Shown here: positions 32,274-40,206 of the stretch, one piece after another
Numbering within the stretch: position 1 is the stretch's first letter
Layout of the letters: every line of letters starts with the position of its first letter
Origin: Lactonifactor sp050944855
Lineage (GTDB): Bacteria > Bacillota > Clostridia > Lachnospirales > Lachnospiraceae
Direction: 5' to 3'
Length of the DNA stretch: 48,469 nt
Assembly: GCA_050944855.1 (NCBI GenBank)
Contig: JBMNRU010000023.1
Coordinates: 1 to 48,469, forward strand
Translations under genes and position numbers: made by a program
The notes under the pieces: model-generated
Told to the model about the DNA's origin: nothing
What the model saw: the letters and a program-made list of their open reading frames with translations, nothing else
Database searches by the model: none

Positions 32274-32912
32274 TTGGAAAAATTACTTGCATATTTTGCA
32301 GAGAATCAAGGAGAAATTCTGCTGGCATTAAAACAGCATATTGTGCTGTCCGGCGTGGCTGTATTACTGGGATTGGCGATTTCCCTCTGCATTTGTATTA
32401 TTAGTTCCATGAAACAAATTAATATTGATAGGTTAATTAATTTTTTTAGCTTTTTGCGTCTGATTCCGGGTGTTGCTTTACTTGTAGTGGCAATGCCGAT
32501 TATGGGCACAGGTGCGTTTCCGGCACTTTGTACACTGACGTTGCTTACGATCCCATCCATATTAATTAATACTTATGCAGGAATTAAAAACATACCACCC
32601 GCCACGATAGAAAGTGCAATCAGTTTGGGGCTGGAGAATCGGCAGATCTTATTTCGGATTCAATTACCAATAGCAGTTCCTTTTATAATTCTTGGAGTAA
32701 GGACTGCCGTTGTAGATGCCGTAACAGTTGCAACCATAGCAGCTTTAATGGGTGCCGGTGGTCTGGGGCGTTATGTTATGACAGGATTAGTAATCAATAA
32801 TATGACGTTAGTCCTAATTGGCAGTATTTTGATCACCATAATGGCATTTGGATCAGAGGCTATATTAGGTATTGTACAAAAACATTTGGAACATAAGTAT
32901 ACAGGGAGGTAA
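32274..32912 (+). CDS. Osmoprotectant-type ABC transporter permease (OpuBB/OpuCB-like)
   Basis: A 212-residue inner-membrane subunit of a quaternary-amine ABC importer. Several helices are visible; the EAA-like coupling loop lies in ESAISLGLENRQILFRIQLPIAVPF. The N-terminal region FLRLIPGVALLVVAMPIMG is typical of OpuBB/OpuBD. The start is TTG with TGGAGG upstream. First of four genes ordered permease, binding protein, ATPase, permease. No clear promoter was seen on this strand, although the nucleoside hydrolase promoter lies just behind it in the opposite direction. Confidence 0.9.
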   Translation: MEKLLAYFAENQGEILLALKQHIVLSGVAVLLGLAISLCICIISSMKQINIDRLINFFSFLRLIPGVALLVVAMPIMGTGAFPALCTLTLLTIPSILINTYAGIKNIPPATIESAISLGLENRQILFRIQLPIAVPFIILGVRTAVVDAVTVATIAALMGAGGLGRYVMTGLVINNMTLVLIGSILITIMAFGSEAILGIVQKHLEHKYTGR

Positions 32913-32917
32913 TTACT

Positions 32918-33811
32918 ATGTTAAAACGTTTTATTAGTATTTCATTGGCAGTTGTTTTTGCTGTTTCTGCCTTAGTAGGATGTGGTGGATCCGGCGGATC
33001 TGAAGCTACAAAGATTGCAGTAGGATCTAAAGATTTTACAGAGTCCTTTATTTTAGCTGAATTGTATGCTCTGGCATTAGAAAAAGAGGGCTTTGAGGTA
33101 GAACGGAAGTTTAATCTTGGCGGTACAAATGTAACACAGCCGGCTATGGTTGAGGGCGATTTGGATGTATATCCTGAATATACGGGAACTTGTCTTTTGA
33201 ATGTATTGCAGGAAGATATGATGACGGATCCTCAGGAAGTTTACGACCATGTAAAATCTGAGTATGAAGAACAGTTTAATCTGACATTGCTGAATCCTGC
33301 AGAGGCAAGCAACTCTCAGGGATTAGCTATCTCTGCAGCAGTTAGTGAAAAGTATAATATTAAGACAATTTCTGATCTGCAGGCAAATGCATCCGAAGTA
33401 CGTTTTGCATCACAGGGTGCGTTTGAAGAAAATGCAGATGGTATGCCGGCACTGATCAATACATATGGCGAGTTTGCATTTAAGTCTGTAGAATATTTTG
33501 ACAATGCAATTAAATATGAACTGATTAACAATGACGAAGCAGATCTTATCATCGCATTTACAACTGACGGACAGTTAACTGATCCTTCTATGGTTTTACT
33601 GGAAGATGATAAAAAAGCATGGCCGCCTTATAATATTGTTCCGGTAATTCGTCAGGATACCCTGGAAAAAGATGAGAAAATTGCTGAAGCGTTAAATGCA
33701 GTTTCTGCAGTATTAGATAATGAAACGATGCAGAAATTAAATGCTGAAGTTGATATTAATAAAAGAGAGCCGGAAGAAGTAGCCAAAGAGTTCTTTGACG
33801 CCACATTCTAG
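32918..33811 (+). CDS. Glycine betaine/choline/carnitine-type substrate-binding lipoprotein
   Basis: A 297-residue binding protein of the OpuAC/OpuBC class. Signal peptide with lipobox ALVGC, lipidated Cys22. Family segments: GSKDFTESFILAELYALALE, NLGGTNVTQPAMVEGDLDVYPEYTG, and the C-terminal AVLDNETMQKLNAEVDI. Ligands in this class are quaternary ammonium compounds such as choline, carnitine, glycine betaine or proline betaine; the exact one needs structure or binding data. It follows the first permease by 5 bp. Confidence 0.92.
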   Translation: MLKRFISISLAVVFAVSALVGCGGSGGSEATKIAVGSKDFTESFILAELYALALEKEGFEVERKFNLGGTNVTQPAMVEGDLDVYPEYTGTCLLNVLQEDMMTDPQEVYDHVKSEYEEQFNLTLLNPAEASNSQGLAISAAVSEKYNIKTISDLQANASEVRFASQGAFEENADGMPALINTYGEFAFKSVEYFDNAIKYELINNDEADLIIAFTTDGQLTDPSMVLLEDDKKAWPPYNIVPVIRQDTLEKDEKIAEALNAVSAVLDNETMQKLNAEVDINKREPEEVAKEFFDATF

Positions 33812-33837
33812 GACATTAATAGTTAGGAGGTCATCCT

Positions 33838-34791
33838 TTGGGCAAAATATTAGAATTTCATGAAGTTTACCTGCAGTATGAAAATCAGAAATCCCCTACT
33901 CTTTCCAATATTAATTTTTCTGTAGACGAAGGAGAGTTTATCACTATTTTAGGTAATTCTGGTTCAGGAAAAACTACATTGATTAAATTGGCAAACCGTT
34001 TATTAGATCCAACGAAAGGCAAAATTCTTTTTGACGGTAAAGACGTAGCGGAAGCTGATGTGTTGGAACTGCGAAGAAATATGGGATATGTGATACAGCA
34101 GGTAGGTCTTTTTCCACATTTGAATATTGCAGATAATATTGGTATTGTTCCTAAGATCATGGGATGGGATTCAAAAAAAATCCAGGATAGAGTGTCTGAA
34201 TTATTGGAGTTGGCACAGCTGCCTAATACAGATGAATTCAAAAAACGTCACCCCTGGCAGTTATCAGGTGGTCAGCAGCAAAGAGTAGGTCTTGCAAGAG
34301 CTTTATGTTCCAATCCTAAAGTGCTGCTTATGGATGAGCCTTTTGGTGCCCTTGATGTTGTAACCCGTAAAGAACTGCAGAAGGAACTGATGCAGATTCA
34401 AAAAGAATTTAAGAAAACCATTTTATTCGTTACTCACGATTTACAGGAGGCAATTAGTCTGGGCACTCGTGTGCTGGTTATCAGTGAAGGTCGGATCCAG
34501 CAGTTTGATACACCTAAAAACCTGATCCTCCATCCGAAAAATTCTTATATTAAAGATTTGTTCCGGGCTGACACTCCGGTAAAAAAATTAAAATTCTTTA
34601 AAGTTTTAGATTTCCCGGAATTACTGCACAAAGAAGATACTCCTGCTGAGGTAAGAGTAGACTGGAATGATGCAATGGATGCTGTCCTGAATGATGTGTT
34701 GACCGGTGCCGAAAAAGTTGCGGTATATCGGGATGGCCAATATGAAGGAAATATCTTTTGTGATGAATTAAAACTGATAGGAGAGATTTGA
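33838..34791 (+). CDS. Osmoprotectant-type ABC transporter ATP-binding protein (OpuBA/OpuCA-like)
   Basis: A 317-residue ATPase. Walker A GNSGSGKTTLIKLAN, Q-loop QQVGLFPHL, signature LSGGQQQRVGLARAL, Walker B VLLMDEPFGALD and H-loop FVTHD are all present. After about residue 240 there is a C-terminal extension (FPELLHKEDTPAEVRVDW onwards) where OpuCA proteins carry CBS domains; here it is short, about 75 residues, so at most one partial CBS unit. The start is TTG with AGGAGG upstream. Confidence 0.93.
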   Translation: MGKILEFHEVYLQYENQKSPTLSNINFSVDEGEFITILGNSGSGKTTLIKLANRLLDPTKGKILFDGKDVAEADVLELRRNMGYVIQQVGLFPHLNIADNIGIVPKIMGWDSKKIQDRVSELLELAQLPNTDEFKKRHPWQLSGGQQQRVGLARALCSNPKVLLMDEPFGALDVVTRKELQKELMQIQKEFKKTILFVTHDLQEAISLGTRVLVISEGRIQQFDTPKNLILHPKNSYIKDLFRADTPVKKLKFFKVLDFPELLHKEDTPAEVRVDWNDAMDAVLNDVLTGAEKVAVYRDGQYEGNIFCDELKLIGEI

Positions 34792-35426
34792 TGCTGGATT
34801 ATACAATACGTTATTATGATAAATTGCTCATGGCGTTATTAGAGCATCTTCAGTTGGTTATAATTACGCTGCTCATTTCCGCGCCTCTGGCATTGCTTAT
34901 CAGCCTTATTATTAGCAGATATAAGGCGCTTTATCATATTATATATTCCGTTTTGCTGTTGATTTACTGCATTCCCAGCATTGCGTTATTCTCCCTTATG
35001 ATTCCACTTTTCGGATTGGGCAAAGGGACTGCAATTATAGGTATGACAGCCTATAATCTGATCTTGCTGTTGCGTAATATCACCACAGCACGAAATGCAA
35101 TTCCGGGAGCTGTCAGAGATGCGGCGGCAGGCCTGGGTCTGGACAATAAACAGATTATGAAGATGATCTATTTCCCTATTATGCTGCCATATCTGATTTC
35201 GGGTCTGCGTATTGCAACAGTTAGTACAACAGGAATTGCAACGATGGCAGGTTTGATCAATGCAGGCGGATTGGGAAATATATTATTTGAAGGTATGAGA
35301 ATGTATCATATGCCGAAGATTATCTGGGGAATTATTCTGGTATCAGGATTAGCGCTGGTGGTGAATGCAATTTTTGCCAAGTTAGAGAATAAGGCCGTCC
35401 TTTGGGCAAATGGTGGAAAGAAATAA
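34791..35426 (+). CDS. Osmoprotectant-type ABC transporter permease (OpuBD-like)
   Basis: A 211-residue membrane subunit paired with the first permease. The coupling loop is RDAAAGLGLDNKQIMKMIYFPIMLPY and the segment YSVLLLIYCIPSIALFSLMIPL is typical. I chose ATG at 34791, which overlaps the ATPase stop codon (TGATG) with AGGAGAG upstream; a TTG one codon earlier is possible. Last gene of the operon, followed by a strong terminator. Confidence 0.92.
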   Translation: MLDYTIRYYDKLLMALLEHLQLVIITLLISAPLALLISLIISRYKALYHIIYSVLLLIYCIPSIALFSLMIPLFGLGKGTAIIGMTAYNLILLLRNITTARNAIPGAVRDAAAGLGLDNKQIMKMIYFPIMLPYLISGLRIATVSTTGIATMAGLINAGGLGNILFEGMRMYHMPKIIWGIILVSGLALVVNAIFAKLENKAVLWANGGKK

Positions 35427-35436
35427 AAAAGTACAA

Positions 35437-35481
35437 ATAAAGTGTCCTGTCATTCGTGATTGAGAGACAGGGCACTTTATT
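35437..35481. terminator. Bidirectional terminator between ABC operon and lacI-type gene
   Basis: AATAAAGTGTCCTGTC (35437-35452) pairs with GACAGGGCACTTTATT (35466-35481) with one mismatch, between converging genes. Confidence 0.85.
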
Positions 35482-35486
35482 GTCAT

Positions 35487-36485
35487 TTATGTGGTTTTAC
35501 GAAGGATTAATTCCGGCGGGAAAATAACTTCTGAATAGTGATATTCCTTTTGACGGATTGCAGACACGATTAGTTCGACAGCTTTTACCGCCAGGTCATA
35601 ATTGTTTCTTCTTACGGAAGAAAGAGGCGGCGTTAGCATTTCTGAAAGGAATACGTCATCGCAGCCTATCACTGCACAGTCTTCCGGGATGCGTACATTC
35701 GCTTCGCGAAGCGCTTTCATGGCACCCAGGGCAAGCATATCACTCATGGCGCTGACCGCGGTAAAGGATACTTTTTGCTCCAATAACTCTTTGGTCATCT
35801 GGTATCCCGCATCGTGGGAGAAGCCTCTGAATTTTATCAGTTCTTCCCGGAGAGGAATATTCGCTTCTTTTAGTGCATTGCAATATCCTTTATAACGCTT
35901 TTGATTGCCTTCATAAGTATTACGGCCGCATAAAAATGCAATCTGTGTATGGCCCTGCTGAATGAAATGGGCAGCAGGCAGGTAGCCGCATTGTTCAAGA
36001 TCTGTGCTGACCGAAGCAACCAGGGAGTCACACTGAGGCATCATACGGTCAATAGAAATGACAGGAATATGAAAACTGTCAAGATAGGCACTGTCCGTCT
36101 GAACAGATCCGCTGGCCAGAATGATTCCGTCTACAGCCCGCTGAGACAGAAACTGAATATGTTTTTTTTCTTTTTCAGGGTTGTCATCTGAATTACAGAG
36201 AATCAGACTATAGCCTAGTTTTTGCGCGGTATCGTCTGCGCCGCGGATCAGTTCACTGAAAAAGGGATTTAAAATATCGGGGACAATCGCACCGAGAGTA
36301 TAAGACTGGCGGGTAACCAGGGAACGTGCTAAAGGATTGGGAGTATAGCCTTGTTCTTTCACAATCCGAAGAACCTTTTGCTTGGTAGCTTCGCTGATAA
36401 AACCGGTGTTGTTATTCAACACCCGGGATACGGTTGCCGGTGAGACATTAGCTAGTTTTGCGATATCTTTAATTGTAACGCTCAT
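35487..36485 (-). CDS. LacI family transcriptional regulator
   Basis: A 332-residue LacI/GalR-type regulator. The N-terminal helix-turn-helix and hinge read TIKDIAKLANVSPATVSRVL followed by YTPNPLARSLVTRQS. The C-terminal periplasmic-binding-like core includes LGAIVPDILNPFFSELIRG, VDGIILASG and CAVIGCDD. It is divergent from the oxidoreductase operon and close to the ABC importer and nucleoside hydrolase, whose promoters carry matching CG-centred sites. The inducer is unknown. AAGGAG lies 14 bases before the ATG, a rather long spacing. Confidence 0.93.
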   Translation of the reverse strand: MSVTIKDIAKLANVSPATVSRVLNNNTGFISEATKQKVLRIVKEQGYTPNPLARSLVTRQSYTLGAIVPDILNPFFSELIRGADDTAQKLGYSLILCNSDDNPEKEKKHIQFLSQRAVDGIILASGSVQTDSAYLDSFHIPVISIDRMMPQCDSLVASVSTDLEQCGYLPAAHFIQQGHTQIAFLCGRNTYEGNQKRYKGYCNALKEANIPLREELIKFRGFSHDAGYQMTKELLEQKVSFTAVSAMSDMLALGAMKALREANVRIPEDCAVIGCDDVFLSEMLTPPLSSVRRNNYDLAVKAVELIVSAIRQKEYHYSEVIFPPELILRKTT

Positions 36486-36518
36486 ATAGGGTCAAAAATC
36501 TCCTTAACTTTTTCATTC

Positions 36519-36547
36519 ATAGTAGCAAATATAAGCCGTAAAGTCAA
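36519..36547 (-). promoter_or_regulatory. Sigma-A promoter of the lacI-type gene
   Basis: Minus strand: -35 TTGACT (36547-36542), 17-bp spacer, -10 TACTAT (36524-36519). Its -35 box faces the -35 of the divergent promoter 12 bp away. Confidence 0.75.
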
Positions 36548-36559
36548 ATGAGAATGTGC

Positions 36560-36589
36560 TTGACTTTTTCTCTTACCCTGCGATATAAT
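36560..36589 (+). promoter_or_regulatory. Sigma-A promoter of the Gfo/Idh/MocA pair
   Basis: -35 TTGACT (36560-36565), 18-bp spacer, -10 TATAAT (36584-36589). Confidence 0.8.
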
Positions 36590-36594
36590 ACTTA

Positions 36595-36621
36595 TGAAAA
36601 CGATTAACGTCAAACGATTTA
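36595..36621 (+). promoter_or_regulatory. Tandem AAACGATT boxes, LacI/CcpA-type operator
   Basis: AAACGATT occurs at 36598-36605 and 36612-36619, 14 bp apart, directly after the -10 box. The first, TGAAAACGATTAAC, is close to a cre site. Position suggests repression of the oxidoreductase genes. Confidence 0.55.
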
Positions 36622-36655
36622 TGAATTTGCGTGAATTTATAAGGAGGTATATATT

Positions 36656-37759
36656 GTGGAGAAAAAGGTAAAAGTTGCAGTTGTTGGTCTTGGATTTGGC
36701 GCTGAATTTGTTCCAATTTATCAGGACTACGAATTTGCAGAGTGTTATGCGGTATGCAGAAGAAATGAAGAAAAGCTGAATGCATTTGCGGATGAGTTTC
36801 AGATTCCGAAACGTTATACAGATTTTGAAAAGCTGTTAGAGGATCCTGAAATTGATGCGGTGCATATTAATACAGAGATTGCAGATCATGCCAGCATGGC
36901 GATCAAAGCTCTGAAAGCAGGAAAACATGTTGCATGTACAGTACCTATGGCTTTAACAGTAGAAGAATGTGCAGAGATCGTAAAACTGGAACGTGAAACC
37001 GGAAAAGTATATATGATGATGGAAACATCCGTGTTTACAAGAGAGTATTTGTATGTACAGCAGATGCGAGATCAGGGTGAATTGGGCAGAATCCAGTTTG
37101 TGAGAGGATCTCATCAGCAGAATATGGGATTGCCGGGATGGCCGTCTTACTGGTATGGATTCCCGCCTATGTATTATGGAACACATGCCATTGCACCGGT
37201 GGCAGATATGGTGGGTAAGAGAATTCAGTCCGTTCGCTGCTATGGATCCGGCAGAATTCGCGAAGACTATATTCCTCAGTATAATTCTCCGTTTGCAGCT
37301 GAGAGTACACAGCTTACTTTTGAGGATTCCGATGTGGTTGCAGAAGTGACCAGATCCTTATTTGATACGATCCGACAGTATCGTGAAAGCTTTGATGTGT
37401 ATGGATCCCAATCTTCCTTTGAATGGGAACAGATTGCAGGCGAACATCCGGTTATTTATACAGGTTATGAAGATGCCAGAAGAGTAGAAGTGCCGGATAC
37501 GGATTCTATGCTTCCAAAAGAAATTGCAAAATACAGTCTGCGGAATCAGATTATTGATGACCAGCATGTCTCTTTTATCCAGGGTGACGGACATGGCGGT
37601 TCCCATCCGCATTTGGTAAAAGAATTCATTTCAGCAATTCTTGAAAACCGTCCGGCCAGAGTAAGCGCAGCGGTAGCGGCAAACTGGACGGCAGCCGGAA
37701 TTTTGTCTCATCATTCTGCCATGAATCATGGAGAAAAAATAGAAGTACCAGAATTTTAG
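36656..37759 (+). CDS. Gfo/Idh/MocA family oxidoreductase lacking the EKP lysine
   Basis: A 367-residue NAD(P)-dependent dehydrogenase-type protein. The N-terminal Rossmann fold begins KVAVVGLGFGAEFVPIYQ. The usual Glu-Lys-Pro motif, whose lysine helps hydride transfer, is replaced by Thr95-Val96-Pro97 (CTVPMALTVEE). Conserved downstream parts include a YGTHAIAPV histidine and HGGSHPHLVKEFI near the end. GTG start with AAGGAGG. It is followed after 25 bp by a second family member that keeps the lysine. Likely role: sugar or polyol oxidation or epimerisation; the substrate is unknown. Confidence 0.88.
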   Translation: MEKKVKVAVVGLGFGAEFVPIYQDYEFAECYAVCRRNEEKLNAFADEFQIPKRYTDFEKLLEDPEIDAVHINTEIADHASMAIKALKAGKHVACTVPMALTVEECAEIVKLERETGKVYMMMETSVFTREYLYVQQMRDQGELGRIQFVRGSHQQNMGLPGWPSYWYGFPPMYYGTHAIAPVADMVGKRIQSVRCYGSGRIREDYIPQYNSPFAAESTQLTFEDSDVVAEVTRSLFDTIRQYRESFDVYGSQSSFEWEQIAGEHPVIYTGYEDARRVEVPDTDSMLPKEIAKYSLRNQIIDDQHVSFIQGDGHGGSHPHLVKEFISAILENRPARVSAAVAANWTAAGILSHHSAMNHGEKIEVPEF

Positions 37760-37784
37760 TAAGACATCGGAAAGGATAAAAGTT

Positions 37785-38840
37785 ATGCCACAACAACAAA
37801 ATTTATTTGAGACCAGCTGGAGTATGGAGTATAGGGATTGGTCTCCTGTGAAGCTGGGATTTATCGGAGCAGGAGATATGGCCAGTTTTGCTGTGCTGCC
37901 CGCGCTGTATATAACGGAGTTTGACGTGAAAGCCATTTGCGATCTGGACGAGGACCGTGCAAAGCTTATGGCAGATCGATTTGCCAATGGAAATTATTAC
38001 TTAGATTATAAGGAAATGTGGGAAAAGGAAGATCTGGAGGCAATTTGTATTCAGCTGCAGCCAGGGGAAGCCAGACAGAGAATTTCCATTGAAGCTATGG
38101 AAGCAGGGTATGATATCTTTATGCCGAAGCCGCCTACCATTACCTACGAAGAAGCAGTGGAATTATCGGAGGTAGCAGCGCGGACGGGAAGACGGGTTAT
38201 GGTTAACTTTGAAACCAGATTTAGTTACGGCGTGCGGATGGCAAAGAAGATTATGGAGCAGCCTAAATTTGGAAAGCTGACCCAGGGTTCTTTTTCGTTT
38301 TGTACCGGTACCTATAAGGATAGATTAGTTTATCGTCATGGATCTCCCTACAAAGATACCGTACATGCATATTTGCTGGATTTTACACCACATCATCTGG
38401 ATCTGGCCCGTTACTTATGCGGCGAAGTAAAACAGATGGCATTGTTTCATAATGAGTGGGAGGGAGAGAGCAGCAACGCACTGGCTGTTCAATTTGAATC
38501 CGGAGCCGTAGGAACTTTGCAGCTGACCAGCAACAGAATCTGGTGGAGAAATTATGACCGTATCGAACTGACAGGACAGGGAGAATATGTGATTATTGAA
38601 AGTCCATGGAATGTTAAGTATTATACGAAGGAACAGAATCTGTTCACAGAAAACTATCGGGATGAGAGAAGTGTGGAACTGACGGGAGATGGATTCGCCA
38701 TGCGTGAATTTGTTGCTGCTGTCAGAGAACAGAGAGAACCCATCGCTTCCATCCATGATTGTGTGAACACAATGAAACTGTATCAGGTTATTTATGATGC
38801 AGTCTGCGATGGCAGAGACGGTGTTATTTACCAGAAGTAA
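37785..38840 (+). CDS. Gfo/Idh/MocA family oxidoreductase
   Basis: A 351-residue partner of the preceding gene. The Rossmann motif is LGFIGAGDMASFAVLPAL, after a 22-residue N-terminal extension. The PKP motif is intact (FMPKPPTITYEE, Lys115). The likely catalytic region is DFTPHHLDLARYL, with His-His-x-x-Asp. ATG with GGAAAGG upstream. Same operon and control as the first oxidoreductase; the two may form a heteromer or act in sequence. Confidence 0.9.
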   Translation: MPQQQNLFETSWSMEYRDWSPVKLGFIGAGDMASFAVLPALYITEFDVKAICDLDEDRAKLMADRFANGNYYLDYKEMWEKEDLEAICIQLQPGEARQRISIEAMEAGYDIFMPKPPTITYEEAVELSEVAARTGRRVMVNFETRFSYGVRMAKKIMEQPKFGKLTQGSFSFCTGTYKDRLVYRHGSPYKDTVHAYLLDFTPHHLDLARYLCGEVKQMALFHNEWEGESSNALAVQFESGAVGTLQLTSNRIWWRNYDRIELTGQGEYVIIESPWNVKYYTKEQNLFTENYRDERSVELTGDGFAMREFVAAVREQREPIASIHDCVNTMKLYQVIYDAVCDGRDGVIYQK

Positions 38841-38863
38841 GAAATTAAAACTTTACCCATAAG

Positions 38864-38907
38864 GAGTGCCTGCGGTGAAAGATAGTTTTCGCCGCGGGCA
38901 TTCTTTT
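38864..38907 (+). terminator. Terminator after the oxidoreductase pair
   Basis: GAGTGCCTGCGGTGAAA pairs imperfectly with TTTTCGCCGCGGGCATTC, followed by TTTT. Confidence 0.75.
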
Positions 38908-38930
38908 ATGCGCTTTTTGCTTTAGATACG

Positions 38931-39254
38931 TTACCGCATGATACGGAGCAGATTGAGCATTTTATCCATCCGGGCAATTTCTTCCTGTGATTTTCCGATT
39001 TTTAATACTTCTATAATACGGCTCATCTCGTCAGAGGAAAAGTGCATGCCGTTTCCGGTACTGCCGGACATGATGCTCATGAGAAATGGCAGCATATCCG
39101 CCTGACTTTTTTGACTTCCCTGATTGGCAAGGGACTGAAGCATAGCCAGTTTGGCGGGATCCATGCCTGACAGATTGGGATGATGCATCCAGTTGTTTGA
39201 TTTGTTCGTTTCCTGTGTATTCATTTCGTTGTTTGATTCTTCCTTATGATCCAA
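38931..39254 (-). CDS. Small uncharacterised protein
   Basis: I do not recognise this 107-residue protein. Its N-terminal 25 residues are rich in Asn, Glu and Lys. The middle section MDPAKLAMLQSLANQGSQKS and the C-terminus look helical and amphipathic (DEMSRIIEVLKIGKSQEEIA). No membrane helix or signal is seen. TTG start with AAGGAGGG. It lies 11 bp after another small gene on the same strand, so they form one operon. The composition resembles small sporulation or cytosolic helper proteins, but this is only inference. Confidence 0.6.
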   Translation of the reverse strand: MDHKEESNNEMNTQETNKSNNWMHHPNLSGMDPAKLAMLQSLANQGSQKSQADMLPFLMSIMSGSTGNGMHFSSDEMSRIIEVLKIGKSQEEIARMDKMLNLLRIMR

Positions 39255-39265
39255 AGTATCCCTCC

Positions 39266-39595
39266 TTATGTACTGCTTTCCTGTGACAGCTCTATGATCT
39301 GCAGCATGACATATACGTTGATAATCTGATCGATTCGTTCTTTTGTGGCTTCACTGCACTGAGCCTGAATATCTTTCAGCATATCCACGGGGTTGACAGA
39401 GGCGGGTGCAGAGCAGATACACATGTCTTCTGCGGATGAATGATGAAATATAGTGAGCGTATTTTCTAATTCCATTATTTTGGCCATGACAGATAAAAGA
39501 CGCTGCCCCTGCGGAGGCAGATAAGGGAGAGCCGCTTTCATAATCCGGATATTTTCTCCGGAAACCATTTGATCCAATATAGGGGTAGATTCCAT
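39266..39595 (-). CDS. Small uncharacterised protein
   Basis: A 109-residue protein of unknown function. It is mostly predicted helix (IRIMKAALPYLPPQGQRLLS, then DQIINVYVMLQIIELSQ) with Cys pairs in CICSAP. It shares a general style with the next protein (short, helical, ends in a hydrophobic helix). GGAG lies 12 bp before ATG. First gene of the two-gene operon. Confidence 0.55.
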   Translation of the reverse strand: MESTPILDQMVSGENIRIMKAALPYLPPQGQRLLSVMAKIMELENTLTIFHHSSAEDMCICSAPASVNPVDMLKDIQAQCSEATKERIDQIINVYVMLQIIELSQESST

Positions 39596-39709
39596 AATAC
39601 AGATGATTCTCCATATTTTGTAAAACTTATGAAAGAAAAACAGCAGTTATGACAAATGTAAAAAAGATTCATATGATATATCAGAAAACTTAAGGTTAGG
39701 AGATTTGTT

Positions 39710-39874
39710 ATGGATCGTAAAAAGACCAAATTAATGATAGAAGATAATACTATTTATGAAATTGATCTGGAATGTCTGCGTTTAAAAGATGAACGTGAGA
39801 ATAAGAAAAAATTCCAGATGGAACGATCTTTGAAACGCGGTCAGCATAAAGGCGATAAAAATGGGGGTTGTTAA
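39710..39874 (+). CDS. Small charged protein, 54 residues
   Basis: A short open frame with a good ribosome site (TTAGGAGATTTGTT then ATG at 39710). The product is highly charged: Lys/Glu/Asp throughout, with a central helix-like part DLECLRLKDERENKKKF. No homologue is recognised. The stop codon lies in the loop of a hairpin that terminates the facing gene, so the ends of the two transcripts overlap. A CATATGAT sequence at 39671-39678 resembles a sporulation-sigma -10 element, which is weak evidence. Confidence 0.55.
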   Translation: MDRKKTKLMIEDNTIYEIDLECLRLKDERENKKKFQMERSLKRGQHKGDKNGGC

Positions 39875-39885
39875 ACACAACCCCC
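39857..39885 (-). terminator. Terminator of the Cys-rich protein gene, overlapping the facing gene's end
   Basis: GGGGGTTGT (39863-39871) pairs with ACAACCCCC (39877-39885); on the minus strand a T-tract follows. The hairpin includes the last codons and stop of the plus-strand small gene. Confidence 0.75.
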
Positions 39886-39898
39886 TGATGCCTTACCT

Positions 39899-40144
39899 TT
39901 AGCAGTTGCATCCTCCATTGCAGAAGAACAGTAAGATGATGATCCACAGACAGCTGTTGTTGCCGCATCCGCAGCAATCGTCATTGTGTCCCATACCCCA
40001 GCCGGAACCGCCGCAGCAGGAGAGAAGAATCAGGATCCAGATAATAGACTGACAGGAATCACCGCCAAATAAAGAACGTCCGCATCCTCCATTACAGTTA
40101 TCATCACATCCGCAACCACAGTTTGTAGCAGCTAAATCACTCAT
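39899..40144 (-). CDS. Small Cys/Gly-rich protein (chorion-class high-cysteine type)
   Basis: An 81-residue protein with about 17 cysteines in CGC, CCGG and CCGCG patches and two hydrophobic segments (IIWILILLSCCGG and CLWIIILLFFCNGG). I recall near-identical products in Lachnospiraceae under the label chorion class high-cysteine HCB protein 13, a name inherited from chance similarity; no function is known. Strong ribosome site GGAGGATTTAAC. Lying between a small protein operon and a Csp-like protease, it could be a spore-surface or envelope protein; this is inference. Confidence 0.7.
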   Translation of the reverse strand: MSDLAATNCGCGCDDNCNGGCGRSLFGGDSCQSIIWILILLSCCGGSGWGMGHNDDCCGCGNNSCLWIIILLFFCNGGCNC

Positions 40145-40206
40145 GTTAAATCCTCCAAATAATTTTCTTTACACTTCATCTTATGTGAAAAGCAAAATTG
40201 CGTGAC

